From an uncultured Clostridia bacterium (GTDB taxonomy: Bacteria; Bacillota; Clostridia; TANB77; CAG-508): a stretch of 45,245 nt of DNA. The notes under the pieces were generated by a model. That model saw only the letters and a list, made by a program, of their open reading frames with translations, ran no database searches and was not told the DNA's origin. Positions 24,707 through 34,053 of the stretch are shown here, piece by piece. Both the position numbers and the translations under genes were made by a program. The stretch's first letter is position 1. Each line of letters begins with the position of its first letter. The DNA lies in the NCBI GenBank assembly GCA_946401865.1, contig CAMIVO010000010.1, positions 1 to 45,245 of the forward strand. The letters run 5' to 3'.

Positions 24707-27216
24707 AAATTTCTCTTTTTAAATTTCCATTTGTAAAATCTTTTCCTTCAAAACGAATATCGTTTTTTACATTATCAAGTATTTTGTTTATTTCATCAAT
24801 ATTTTCATCTAAAATATCAATTCGTGCAAAATTAATATTATAGTTTTTATATTGAATAGAAGTAGTTTTTGAATTATATATTGTAGTTATTGTTTGACAA
24901 TTATCTGGAATAAATCTAAATTCCATGCCTAATCTGTCTTTTAAATAAAATTTAGAATTTGTTAAACATAGATGTTTACAGTTTTCATAACATTTATTTG
25001 ACTTACCTAAAAGACAATAGTTTGTTGTCATTACTGGAATATTGCCATATACAATTAATTCTTTTGGTAAAAAATTAGTATTTAAAACATTTAAAATTCC
25101 GGCTTCATCAAGCTCAGGTGAAATTGTAGCTGTGCTTATATTAAATCTTTTTAATGTGCTTATAGAATGTGAATTAAAAATATTTAAAGTATAATTTCCA
25201 ATTAAATCTATATTCTTATCTTTAAATAAAGATATTTGCGAAACATGTGATATTACAGCACCCTTTATATTAAAATTATTTAAAGAGTTAATAATAATTT
25301 TTTTTGCTTTTTCAAAATAATTTTTTCGTAAAACTGTTGGCATATAAATACAAACATTAAATTTTGTGCATAAAGTAGATATTATATCAGAGAACTCTTT
25401 ATTATCAAAATATTTTAAAGGAATATATAGTTTATCAATATGGTTTAATAAATTATAGTCAAAATCTTTGTTTAAAATATTTAATAATAATGAAATTTTT
25501 GAATTCATATTTAAAGTAGTTATATTTTCTGTATTGTTAATGGTTTTTGATTTATTTATATTGGTATTATTAATAGCACTAATATTTTCGGTATTATTTT
25601 TTTCAAAATAGTTTCTTTTAAAGCTTTGTATTATAATTTCTTCAATTTTTTCAATAGCAATACGCCTGATTTCATTCAAAATAGAGACAGGTAAAAACAA
25701 ATTATTATCTAAATCAATGTTAAAAGTTTTAAAACTAAAAGGAGTATCAAGTGTTTTATTAAATTGAGAAACTATTTTTTCTTGAGTTAAAGGCTGATTT
25801 TGAGAAGGCTCAGGGATGTAATCATATGTAAAATTTATTTTCTTGTTAAAATCAGGACACAAAACTTCAACAGTAATTTTTTTATTTGATTTTATTTTAA
25901 GATTACAAATTAAATCTTTTTTTATGTATTCTTTAGAATAGCTTAATTTGGCTTGCTCTAATAGTTCTTTACTATTAATTTTATAAATTTCATCTCCAAC
26001 TTTTATATTACCCTTCATCCTACCAAAAGAAACAATGGTATTAGAAGCTGAAGTTTTAATATTTTGACCATTTTTATTCATAAGTTCAGAGATAGTATAT
26101 TTGGTATTTTCATTTTCAAAAGAAATAGAATCTCCTAAATCAAGACTATTTTCTATGTTACAAGTTATAATACCTTTTGAAGGATTATATTTTGAAATTT
26201 TTCCTAAATAAACTCCCATATTATTTTGTCTTTTTTCAAAAATTAGGTTATCATTTTTTCCATTAGAAAGATGTCCTGAAGAGAATCCACCTCTATTAAA
26301 AACTTGCAATAAATCCTGTTTATCATTTTCATCAATTATATATGGCTTAGAATTATCATAAGCTAAATTGATATATTTTCTATAAATACGTGTAACAGTT
26401 GCAACATATTCAGGGCTTTTCATACGGCCTTCTATTTTAAGAGATGTAATACCAGCTTTTATAAGCTCAGGAATAAATTCTAATCCACATAAATCACGAG
26501 GGCTAAGAAGGTATTTGCCATCGGTACCAGGAATTTTGGGCATTACGCCATTGACGCCATTTGTACCGGAGAATTTTGGCATTGTTGTTGTCCAAAGTAT
26601 TTGTTTTTTGGGGTACGACAGTCCAAGGTAATCGGCAAGGTTGAGCACATTTTCCGCGATTTCCAGATCTTCCACCAATCATACTTGAAAGTAAACATTG
26701 GCCAGAATAGGAAATACATAAAGCACCATGAATAAATACTTCTAAATCAATATTGGAATTTTGCGAAATATATTTAATTTCATCAATAGAGAGTTCTCGT
26801 GAAAGTACAGCTCTTTTAAAACCAAGATTTTGTAATTGTAAAACACCATCTAAATTATGTGTTGTCATTTGGGTACTTGCATGAATTTCTATATCTTGGA
26901 AGCTGTTTATGAGTTTTAATGCTAATCCCAAATCTTGTACAATAATTGCATCTATGCCATATTGGTAGGCTTTTATAGCTAAATTAAAAGCATCATCAAA
27001 TTCATTTTCTTTAATAAGAGTATTTAATGTTAAATGAGTTTTAACTCCTCGTAATCTCGCATAATTAATTGCTTTTTTTAACTCTTCATCATCAAAATTT
27101 CCTGCAAAAGCTCTTGCACCAAACGAGCTTGCTCCAAAATAAACAGCATCAGCTCCATTTTGTACAGCAGCTTTTAAACATTCAAAATTTCCAACTGGAG
27201 AAAGTAGTTCTATCAT
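24705..27216 (-). CDS. U32 family peptidase (RlhA-like), split by a +1 frameshift at CGG
   Basis: Full product about 836 aa, the usual length for clostridial U32 proteins with a DUF3656-type C-terminus. N-terminal part: ELLSPVGNFECLKAAVQNGA, DAVYFGASSFGARAFAGNF, FIHGALCISYSGQCLLSSMI, then GRSGNRGKCAQPCRLPW. Frame 0 stops at 26503 (237 aa). The continuation KYLLSPRDLCGLEFIPELIK is in the +1 frame and runs to 24705. Skipping the C of the in-frame CGG at 26568-26566 (codon 217) joins the two. The joint lies in a variable loop that also holds two copies of a dispersed repeat (MPKFSGTNG, MPKIPGTDG). E. coli RlhA hydroxylates C2501 of 23S rRNA; that role is inference here. Start follows AAGGAAGG. 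Confidence 0.88.
26523..26584 (-). repeat. Intragenic repeat pair in the U32 gene
   Basis: Two related units on the minus strand, ATGCCAAAATTCTCCGGTAC and ATGCCCAAAATTCCTGGTAC, about 40 bases apart. Both read in the +1 frame (MPKFSGTNG / MPKIPGTDG). The first contains the 18-mer also found at 20804-20821. Confidence 0.7.
26566..26568 (-). other. Putative CGG +1 recoding site in the U32 gene
   Basis: Minus-strand context ATT CTC CGG TAC; the +1 reading is CTC (C) GGT ACA. The zero-frame stop is 20 codons further on. Confidence 0.65.
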
Positions 27217-27247
27217 TATAAATTTCCTTCCTTAAATCATATAAAAT

Positions 27248-27277
27248 ATTATATATCAATTAACATAATTCTGTCAA
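27248..27277 (-). promoter_or_regulatory. Promoter for the U32 gene
   Basis: Minus strand TTGACA (27277-27272), 18-bp spacer, TATAAT (27253-27248). Confidence 0.7.
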
Positions 27278-27281
27278 TGTC

Positions 27282-27352
27282 TCATTTGGTGACGGGGAAT
27301 AAATAGGACATTTTTGAAATTTGGTGAAATTTGGGGACGGAGAAATTTTTTC
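27282..27352 (+). repeat. Single GGTGACGGGG repeat and degenerate GGGGACGG copy
   Basis: CATTTGGTGACGGGG then AATAAATAGGA, followed by AATTTGGGGACGGAGAAATT. No gene lies in 27217-27529; apart from this repeat and the promoters on either side I see nothing else there. Confidence 0.7.
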
Positions 27353-27482
27353 AATGATGAATTTTTTTTAAGATAGAGATATGTTAGTTTTAAGGAAAAT
27401 TAAAGTAAAAATATTTTAATTAATCTTTGTCGCTAAATTGTTTTGATTGTTATTAAATTAAAAAAATATTTGTAACCAATAG

Positions 27483-27511
27483 TAAATATTTCTCATACTA
27501 TACAATAAAAA
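27483..27511 (+). promoter_or_regulatory. Candidate sigma-K-type promoter for the 54-aa protein
   Basis: CATACTATA (about 27494-27502) matches the sigma-K -10 pattern CATAnnnTA, with ACC at about 27475-27477, 16 bases upstream. The ribosome site follows about 14 bases later. Bounds are approximate. Confidence 0.45.
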
Positions 27512-27529
27512 CATAAAGGAGGATTTAAA

Positions 27530-27694
27530 ATGCCAGAAAATAATTTAAATATGCAAGGAACAAATGACCGTTCATGTGGTAATGGACCATTTGGAGGTTT
27601 ATTTGGAGGAAATGGGTGTGGCTGTTCAAACGACACAGAAATATTATTTTTTATAATAATATTCTTATTGCTATTCACAAATTTTGGAAGATAG
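27530..27694 (+). CDS. 54-aa Gly/Asn/Cys-rich protein with C-terminal membrane helix, probable spore protein
   Basis: 54 aa: MPENNLNMQGTNDRSCGNGP, then FGGLFGGNGCGCSNDTE, then a hydrophobic helix (ILFFIIIFLLLFTNFGR). The start follows AAAGGAGG. No family recognised. A glycine/cysteine-rich head with a C-terminal membrane helix recalls small spore proteins of the YjcZ type, and a sigma-K-like promoter precedes it, so mother-cell expression late in sporulation is inferred. Confidence 0.75.
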   Translation: MPENNLNMQGTNDRSCGNGPFGGLFGGNGCGCSNDTEILFFIIIFLLLFTNFGR

Positions 27695-27708
27695 TTTCAA
27701 TTAACCTA

Positions 27709-27845
27709 GGACGTTGTCAATGGGGACGGACCTTTTTGACAACCTTTAAAAACTGTTAATAGAACATGAATTTTTTCGCAAAAAAAAGGACCTTATCTTA
27801 GACAAAAAAAGTTGTCAAAAAGGTCCGTCCCCATTGACAACGTCC
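27709..27845. repeat. Inverted repeat with perfect 35-bp arms (GGGGACGG family)
   Basis: Arms 27709-27743 and 27811-27845 are exact reverse complements (GGACGTTGTCAATGGGGACG onward). The 67-base loop is A/T-rich with no gene. It lies between the 54-aa gene and radA and should act as a strong hairpin terminator in both directions. Confidence 0.9.
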
Positions 27846-27918
27846 AAAATTTGCACTTGCATAAACGAGAAATTTGTTATAAAATAAAGCAAATTAAATG
27901 GAAAGGACAAAACAATTT

Positions 27919-29289
27919 ATGGCAAAAACAGCAAAAACAATTTTTGTATGTAATGAATGTGGTTATGAAAGTGTTAAATGGATGGGAAAATGTCCAGCTT
28001 GTAATAGTTGGAATACTTTTTTTGAGCAAAAAGTTGAGAAGATTACAGAAAATGGTGTAAAAAAAATCAAAGAAAGAAATGAGCCTAAAGCACTAAATTC
28101 TTATAAAGGACAAGAAGTATCGCGAATTTCTACAGGATTTGGTGAATTAGATAGAGTTCTAGGTGGTGGAATCGTAAAAGGCTCATTAATATTACTTGGA
28201 GGAGAACCAGGAATTGGAAAATCTACTCTTATTTTAGAGCTATGTGACAAAATAAAAGGAGAAGGAAAGGTCTTATATGTTTCAGGTGAAGAGTCAGCCG
28301 AACAAATAAAGTTAAGAGCTGATAGATTAGGAATTAATAATGATGATATTTTATTTTTAGGTGAAACAGATATAGATATTGTGAAAGAAAATATAGAAGA
28401 ATTACAACCAAAACTAGTTATTATAGATTCAATTCAAACAATGTATTCTGAAGAACTTTCTGCTGCTGCAGGTAGTGTAAGTCAAGTTAGAGAAATTACA
28501 TCACAAATAATGAGAGTATGTAAACAAAAACAAATTACTACAATAATTATTGGACATGTTACAAAAGATGGAACAATAGCTGGGCCAAGAGTTTTAGAAC
28601 ATATGGTAGATACTGTTTTATATTTAGAAGGCGAAAGATATTTTTCTTATAGAATTTTAAGAGGAGTAAAAAATAGATTTGGTTCTACAAATGAAATCGG
28701 TATGTTCGAGATGAAGGGAGAAGGACTTGTTGAAATAAAAAATCCTTCAGAAATTCTTATTTCAGAAAGAGATGATAATCCATCTGGTTCTTGTATAGTG
28801 GCAAGTATGGAAGGAACTCGACCTATGCTTATTGAATTACAAGCATTAACAACACTATCTGTATTTGGAATTCCAAAAAGAACGGCAAATGGTTTAGATT
28901 ATAATAGATTAGCGGTTTTAATTGCAGTTCTAGAAAAAAGAGCAAATTTGCAAATTGGTGGACAAGATATATATGTAAATGTAGTAAGTGGAATCAGATT
29001 AAATGAGCCATCAATAGATTTGGGAATAGTTTGTGTATGTGCCTCAAGTTTTAAAAATATTCCAATTCCAAAAGATACAGTTATAATGGGGGAAGTTGGT
29101 TTAACTGGGGAAGTTAGAAGAATAAATATGATAGAAAAAAGGCTAAAAGAAGCGGAAAAACTAGGATTTAAAAGATGCATAATACCTGAAAATAATAAAA
29201 AACATCTAGAAGAAAAATATAAGATGGAAATTGTAGGAGTAAAAAATATAGGAGAAGCACTTAGAGTATTAGGCTTGAAAAACAATTAA
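27919..29289 (+). CDS. radA: DNA repair protein RadA
   Basis: 456 aa. N-terminal zinc finger CNECGYESVKWMGKCPAC, RecA-like ATPase with GGEPGIGKSTLILEL, the RadA-specific KNRFGSTNEIGMFEM and a C-terminal Lon-like domain (GEVGLTGEVRRI). Helps branch migration in recombination and, in some species, transformation. I start at the ATG at 27919 (MAKTAKTIFVC), the usual family N-terminus, with AAAGGA upstream; an ATG at 27898 has no ribosome site. comF follows. Confidence 0.95.
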   Translation: MAKTAKTIFVCNECGYESVKWMGKCPACNSWNTFFEQKVEKITENGVKKIKERNEPKALNSYKGQEVSRISTGFGELDRVLGGGIVKGSLILLGGEPGIGKSTLILELCDKIKGEGKVLYVSGEESAEQIKLRADRLGINNDDILFLGETDIDIVKENIEELQPKLVIIDSIQTMYSEELSAAAGSVSQVREITSQIMRVCKQKQITTIIIGHVTKDGTIAGPRVLEHMVDTVLYLEGERYFSYRILRGVKNRFGSTNEIGMFEMKGEGLVEIKNPSEILISERDDNPSGSCIVASMEGTRPMLIELQALTTLSVFGIPKRTANGLDYNRLAVLIAVLEKRANLQIGGQDIYVNVVSGIRLNEPSIDLGIVCVCASSFKNIPIPKDTVIMGEVGLTGEVRRINMIEKRLKEAEKLGFKRCIIPENNKKHLEEKYKMEIVGVKNIGEALRVLGLKNN

Positions 29290-29375
29290 AGGAGATATCG
29301 AGAGATAATCTTTCATTTATAGAGATAGGAGAGATTAAAATTATTGACAAAATATTAAACATTATTTATCCACAA

Positions 29376-29982
29376 GTGTGTGGGATTTGTGGAAAACTTT
29401 CAGACAATTATTTATGTACCAAGTGCAGAAATGAGCTATTTAATGAAGCTATTTTTGGACAAGAAAATTATGAAGATAAATATTTTGAAAATCATTATTA
29501 CTTATTCAAATATAATGGTTTAATCAGAGAAAAAATTTTAGATTACAAATTCAACGAAAAACCATATTTATTTAGAACATTTATAAATTTTTTTGAATTT
29601 TATGAAAAAAACTATTTTCATTTTAACTTTTATGATATAATTATGCCAGTTCCAATTAGTAAAAAAAGATGGAACTTAAGAGGTTACAATCAATCAAAAC
29701 TAATAGCTGTTAAATTATCTAAAATTTTAAATATAAAACTTGTAAATAATGTCTTAATAAAAAGCATAAACAATCAGCCACAAAGCACATTAAATTTTGA
29801 ACGGAAGAGAAAAAAATGTTAAAAATGTTTACAAAATAAAAAATCAGGACAGAATAATTAATAAAAAAATACTTTTAGTGGACGATATTTATACAACAGG
29901 AGCTACATTAAACGAATGTAGTAAAATATTAAAACAAGCAGGAGCAGAAAAAATAGATGTATTTACAATTGCAAAAGATTAG
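29376..29982 (+). CDS. comF: ComF-family phosphoribosyltransferase, split by a +1 frameshift at CGG
   Basis: About 201 aa when joined. Double zinc-binding start CGICGKLSDNYLCTKC, then VPISKKRWNLRGYNQSKLIA in frame 0, which stops at 29820. The PRPP loop ILLVDDIYTTGATLNECSKI is in the +1 frame, ending at 29982. Skipping the C of the in-frame CGG at 29802 (codon 143) gives STLNFE-G-REKNVKNVYKI, the family's conserved R..NV region. Without the shift the protein lacks the phosphoribosyltransferase motif. ComF proteins serve DNA uptake in competent species. The start is uncertain: the GTG at 29376 is the only usable codon, but an AGGAGAG lies at 29327-29333 with the frame open (ATT codons) after it. 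Confidence 0.82.
29802..29804 (+). other. Putative CGG +1 recoding site in comF
   Basis: Context GAA CGG AAG; the +1 reading is GAA (C) GGA AGA GAA. The zero-frame stop is five codons later. Confidence 0.7.
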
Positions 29983-29983
29983 C

Positions 29984-30133
29984 TGGTGACATTTGGTGAC
30001 GGGGACATTTGGTGACGGGGATTAAATAGGATATTTGACATTTGGTGACGGGGATTAAATAGGATATTTGAGTTAATAACGGTCCTATAAATTATAAATA
30101 AAAAATGTCCTATTTAATCCCCGTCACCAAATG
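29984..30133. repeat. Cluster of GGTGACGGGG repeats between comF and the KAP NTPase
   Basis: Two tandem 33-bp units (30004-30036, 30037-30069; ATTTGGTGACGGGG then ATTAAATAGGATATTT) preceded by partial copies, and an inverted copy (30108-30133) that pairs with them into a hairpin of about 26 bp. Probably ends comF transcription. Confidence 0.85.
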
Positions 30134-30176
30134 GGAAAAACGAGAAAGAAGAAAAAAATGAAAAAGGAGAGAAACA

Positions 30177-32129
30177 ATGGAAGATTTAGTTGAAAGCATA
30201 TTAGATTATATTAGATCAGATTATACAGATTATGCAATTATGATAAATGGTGAATGGGGTTCTGGAAAAACTTATTTTTGGAACAATCAGATAAAGAAAA
30301 AAATTGATACTATGCAGTTAAATGGAAAAAGATTTACAACAATATATATGTCTTTATATGGAATTTCTAATCTTGAAGAAATAAGTAAGAAGATATTTAT
30401 GGAAACATCACAACTTATGAACAGAAATCTTAGAAAATATATGGAGGCAAGTGGAAAAACATCAATTCCAGAATATGCAAAAACAGGAATAGATATGGCA
30501 AATTTATTTGGTAGTGCTACAAATGGAAACAAGATAGATTATGCCGATTTTTTTGCAACTGATGATAAAGTATTATGTTTTGATGACCTAGAAAGAGCAA
30601 ATGTTGATGTTATAGATATTTTAGGATATATAAATAATTTTGTTGAACATGATCATATTAAAACAATAATAATTTGTAATGAAAAAGAGCTTTCTACTAA
30701 AATAAAAAATAGCAATTTGGAAATGAAGACATTTATTGCAACATACCTTTTAGACAAGCAAGGTGAGCTTGAAAAAAATGATATTCCAATGGTAAAAAAA
30801 ATACAAGATAAAATTGAAACAGTATTTGATAAAGCTATAGATTATGAAAGAATTAAAGAAAAGCTTGTTGGAGAAACTTTTGAATATGCACCTCAATTTG
30901 ACTACATTATAAATGGAATACTTATGAGGTTTGAACAAAATAGAGATTTAATTAGATTTTTAAGAGAAAATACAGAGCTAATTATTAGTACTTTTAAAAA
31001 AAGTGGCACTAGAAATTTACGTATATTAAAACATGCATTAAATGATTTCAGTAAAATATATGAAGAAGTAAATAAGTTATATCCTAATACCAATAATAGA
31101 GTTATGCAGACTATGCTTATATTTACAATAGCGGTTTCTTTTGAAATTAAGACAGGAAGAATTATAAAAGAGAAATTTAAAAATATAGAAAACAATGAAG
31201 AATATAAATCAATTTTAGTATCATCAAGAGTTTTAATGGATGATAGGCAATTTTATATAAAGGAATTTGATGGAAACTATTATTATAATTTCAAGGCCGA
31301 ATATAGATTTTTTAAATTTATAGAGTATTATGTTAGAACAAGAATATTTGACATGAAAATATTTAAATCTAATATGGAAGAAATAAATATCGATCCTAAT
31401 GATAAAAAAGTTCCTTCTTATAAAAAAATATTAGTAGAAGAATATTGGAAATTACCAGATGACAAATTCACTCAAACGGTTAATGAAACTATAGAAGAGG
31501 TAAAACAAGGAGAGCTTGAGCTTATTGATGTTGTTAAACTTTATGAATATTTTGTATATTTCTCTAAAAGCAATTTAATCTCAAATGATATTACAACTTT
31601 AAAAACAGTATTTTTAAATGGAATGAATTTAGCATCTCTTCATTCAAGCTATTGCACAAATGTCGAAGAAGAACTCGGAAAAGTAGTAATTAGAGAAGGA
31701 AATCAAAATATTGATACAGAAATGAAAGAGGTTTTAGAAAGATTTAATGAACTAAATGAACAACTACTTGAAAAAGAATATAAAGAAAAAGCAGATAGTA
31801 TTTTTAAGTGTATACCAATTCAAATGGAACAATTTTATGCACAATTTGATAAAGAATGTGATAATATTCCAATATTAAAATATTATGATGCCTTCCAAAT
31901 ATTCCAAAGAATATCATGTGCAAGTAATGAAGACATAGTTTTAATAAAAGAAAAACTTATTAAAAGAATAAAGGAAAATAAGGAAATTGCCTTACAAGAA
32001 ATAGAAAATTTACGAAAATTAAAAAGAATAATAGATGATTATAATGAAGGCAAGGCAACAACGATAAAAGTTGTATTATTAAAAGAATTTTCAAAGGAAT
32101 TAGGAGAAACACTTGAAAAAAGTAATTAA
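30177..32129 (+). CDS. KAP-family P-loop NTPase
   Basis: 650 aa. Walker A MINGEWGSGKTYFWNNQIKK near the N-terminus (about residues 22-41) and Walker B VLCFDDLERANVDVIDILGY followed by IKTIIICNEKEL, the usual KAP layout. The rest is helical and charged, with no clear membrane segment or nuclease. Members are STAND-like ATPases of unsettled function; several lie in defence or accessory loci, so a defence role is possible but unproven. Start after AAAGGAGAG. Followed 24 bases later by the DUF218 gene. Confidence 0.8.
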   Translation: MEDLVESILDYIRSDYTDYAIMINGEWGSGKTYFWNNQIKKKIDTMQLNGKRFTTIYMSLYGISNLEEISKKIFMETSQLMNRNLRKYMEASGKTSIPEYAKTGIDMANLFGSATNGNKIDYADFFATDDKVLCFDDLERANVDVIDILGYINNFVEHDHIKTIIICNEKELSTKIKNSNLEMKTFIATYLLDKQGELEKNDIPMVKKIQDKIETVFDKAIDYERIKEKLVGETFEYAPQFDYIINGILMRFEQNRDLIRFLRENTELIISTFKKSGTRNLRILKHALNDFSKIYEEVNKLYPNTNNRVMQTMLIFTIAVSFEIKTGRIIKEKFKNIENNEEYKSILVSSRVLMDDRQFYIKEFDGNYYYNFKAEYRFFKFIEYYVRTRIFDMKIFKSNMEEINIDPNDKKVPSYKKILVEEYWKLPDDKFTQTVNETIEEVKQGELELIDVVKLYEYFVYFSKSNLISNDITTLKTVFLNGMNLASLHSSYCTNVEEELGKVVIREGNQNIDTEMKEVLERFNELNEQLLEKEYKEKADSIFKCIPIQMEQFYAQFDKECDNIPILKYYDAFQIFQRISCASNEDIVLIKEKLIKRIKENKEIALQEIENLRKLKRIIDDYNEGKATTIKVVLLKEFSKELGETLEKSN

Positions 32130-32153
32130 AAAATATAATTGGAGAGAAAGAAA

Positions 32154-33623
32154 TTGAAAAAAATAGGGAAAAAAGCGCAAATTATAATACTGACAATAAT
32201 TCTTATTACAATTTTTATAGCATTTATTGTAATAAATGGAAACACATATACAATAAAAATCGATATTTCTAATGAAAATATTAATATAGAAAACATAAAA
32301 GTAGAAATAGATGACGAGAATATAATTAAATGCATAGACAAAAAAATTGAAAATGGTATATTAAAAGTTAAAATCGAATCAGAATCAGAGGGAAAGACTT
32401 TTATACAAATAAAAAATAGTGAAGGTGAAATTTCAAAATTATTTTCTATATATGTGCATAAATTCGGAATCATTACTTTTAATGAGTATATGGGGGATTG
32501 TAATGGAAGTATTATAATACCAATTTCAATAACAATTTGGCTATTATATATTTTATTTTTATTATTTACATCATATAGACAAAATACAAAAATAAACATG
32601 TACCAATACAAAAATATTGCATATTTGGGAATTATAGTGTTTATTGGTGTTACAATTTGGGTTCAAATAAGTTCAATATTTCACTATAATGGATTGATAA
32701 ACACAATTGATGGTTTATTAAATATGTTTTCTTTTTCATTTATTTTATTACCTATAGCCTTTATTGTATCAATTCTAGTGATACTCAGCAATATTTCTTT
32801 AATAAGAAAAGAGGGATTTAATTTAAAAAATATATTAGGTATTTTATTAGGAGCTTTTCTGTGTTTTACAACATTGTTACCAGACTTTATGTATAAAATG
32901 TTGTATTCTGCTACTTGGATTGATATTCATAACCAAAACGGTTATGGATTATATATATATAATTTTGTTGAAACATTTATATTACTGTCAATAACTTATA
33001 TAGAATGTATATTAATTGGTACTATTATTATGGGTGTTAAATCTGCAAAACATATACCTAAATTTGACAAAGATGCAATTATAATTTTAGGTTGCAAAAT
33101 AAAAAAAGATGGAACATTAACAAATCTTTTAAAGTCAAGAGTGGATAGAGCTTTAGAATTTGCAAAAATGCAAAAAGAAAAAGCAAATAAAGATATTATG
33201 TTTGTTCCTTCAGGTGGAAAAGGAAATGATGAGTCTATATCTGAGGCTCAAGCAATGAAAAATTATCTGTTAGAAAAAGGAATAAATGAAAACAATATTC
33301 TAGTTGAAGATAAATCTAAGAACACATATGAAAATATAAAATTTTCAAATAATCTTATAAAAGAAAAAATAGAAAATGCAAAGATTGCATTTTCTACAAC
33401 AAATTATCATGTATTTAGAGCTGGAAATATTGCAAGTGAACAAAATCTTAATTATGAAGGAATAGGTGCAAAAACAAAAATCTATTTTTGGATAAATGCA
33501 TTTATTAGAGAATTTATAGCAACATTATATACTGAAAGAAAAAAGCATTTTATCATAATATTATCTATAATAATAAATGTAATACTAGCAATAATAATAA
33601 CATATATAAACAATAATATATGA
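32154..33623 (+). CDS. Multi-pass membrane protein with DUF218 (YdcF/SanA-like) domain
   Basis: 489 aa. An N-terminal membrane helix is followed by an extracytoplasmic beta-rich segment of about 90 residues (IKIDISNENINIENIKVEID), several membrane helices (about 120-310), then a DUF218 domain: AIIILGCKIKKDGTLTNLLK, FVPSGGKGNDESISEAQAMK, KNTYENIKFSNNL, AFSTTNYHVFRAG. A final membrane helix closes the protein. DUF218 proteins have envelope roles that are poorly defined. I start at the TTG at 32154, seven bases after GGAGAG; a TTG at 32139 has no ribosome site. Confidence 0.82.
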   Translation: MKKIGKKAQIIILTIILITIFIAFIVINGNTYTIKIDISNENINIENIKVEIDDENIIKCIDKKIENGILKVKIESESEGKTFIQIKNSEGEISKLFSIYVHKFGIITFNEYMGDCNGSIIIPISITIWLLYILFLLFTSYRQNTKINMYQYKNIAYLGIIVFIGVTIWVQISSIFHYNGLINTIDGLLNMFSFSFILLPIAFIVSILVILSNISLIRKEGFNLKNILGILLGAFLCFTTLLPDFMYKMLYSATWIDIHNQNGYGLYIYNFVETFILLSITYIECILIGTIIMGVKSAKHIPKFDKDAIIILGCKIKKDGTLTNLLKSRVDRALEFAKMQKEKANKDIMFVPSGGKGNDESISEAQAMKNYLLEKGINENNILVEDKSKNTYENIKFSNNLIKEKIENAKIAFSTTNYHVFRAGNIASEQNLNYEGIGAKTKIYFWINAFIREFIATLYTERKKHFIIILSIIINVILAIIITYINNNI

Positions 33624-33626
33624 GCT

Positions 33627-33760
33627 TTTTGGGAAAATTTTGGGGAGATTTTGGGGACACTTCCCAAAATCATAATGCTAATTAAAGAAAGAAAATATGA
33701 AAAAATTTTAATTGTAACCAAAATGTTACAAAAATTTAATAAAAATGTAATAAAATAAAT
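33627..33760 (+). repeat. Direct repeat, left copy (TTTTGGGGACACTT family)
   Basis: About 110 bp resembling 35239-35345. It holds a hairpin GATTTTGGG-GACACTT-CCCAAAATC (33647-33671), then CATAATGCTAATT and ATTTTAATTGTAA.CAAAATG. The stem differs from the right copy by compensating bases. Confidence 0.75.
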
Positions 33761-33762
33761 GA

Positions 33763-33797
33763 GAAGCCTTGAAAATGCTGCAAATTTCATGGCTTTT
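33763..33797 (+). terminator. Terminator downstream of the DUF218 gene
   Basis: Stem AAGCCtTGAAA / TTTCAtGGCTT followed by T-run. Confidence 0.7.
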
Positions 33798-33914
33798 TAC
33801 GTTTGTGATATATTATTAAATATGTAAATTAATAATATTATAAATTCTCTCAAATACTATTCATATAAGCATTTGGGTGCTTTTATTATTTTCTAAAATA
33901 AAAATTTTATATAT

Positions 33915-33943
33915 TTGACAAATTCTTGATTTTACAGTAAGAT
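33915..33943 (+). promoter_or_regulatory. Possible promoter for the prepilin-like protein
   Basis: TTGACA (33915-33920), 17-bp spacer, TAAGAT (33938-33943). A lone TATAAT lies further on at 33974-33979. The region 33798-34053 holds nothing else that I can name. Confidence 0.45.
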
Positions 33944-34053
33944 TTGAATAAATGATTTTTTATTAAATTACATTATAATGACAAATAGAACACAAAAGAA
34001 CTTGTACCAAAGCGTCAAAATGTACTTAAAAGTTGAAAGGAGAAATTGAAAAT

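Noticed and set aside
24705..26678. U32 C-terminal part as a separate gene starting at 26678
   Set aside because: The first 35 or so residues of that frame are the shadow of the conserved GRSGNRGKCAQPCRLP region in the other frame, and no ribosome site precedes it.
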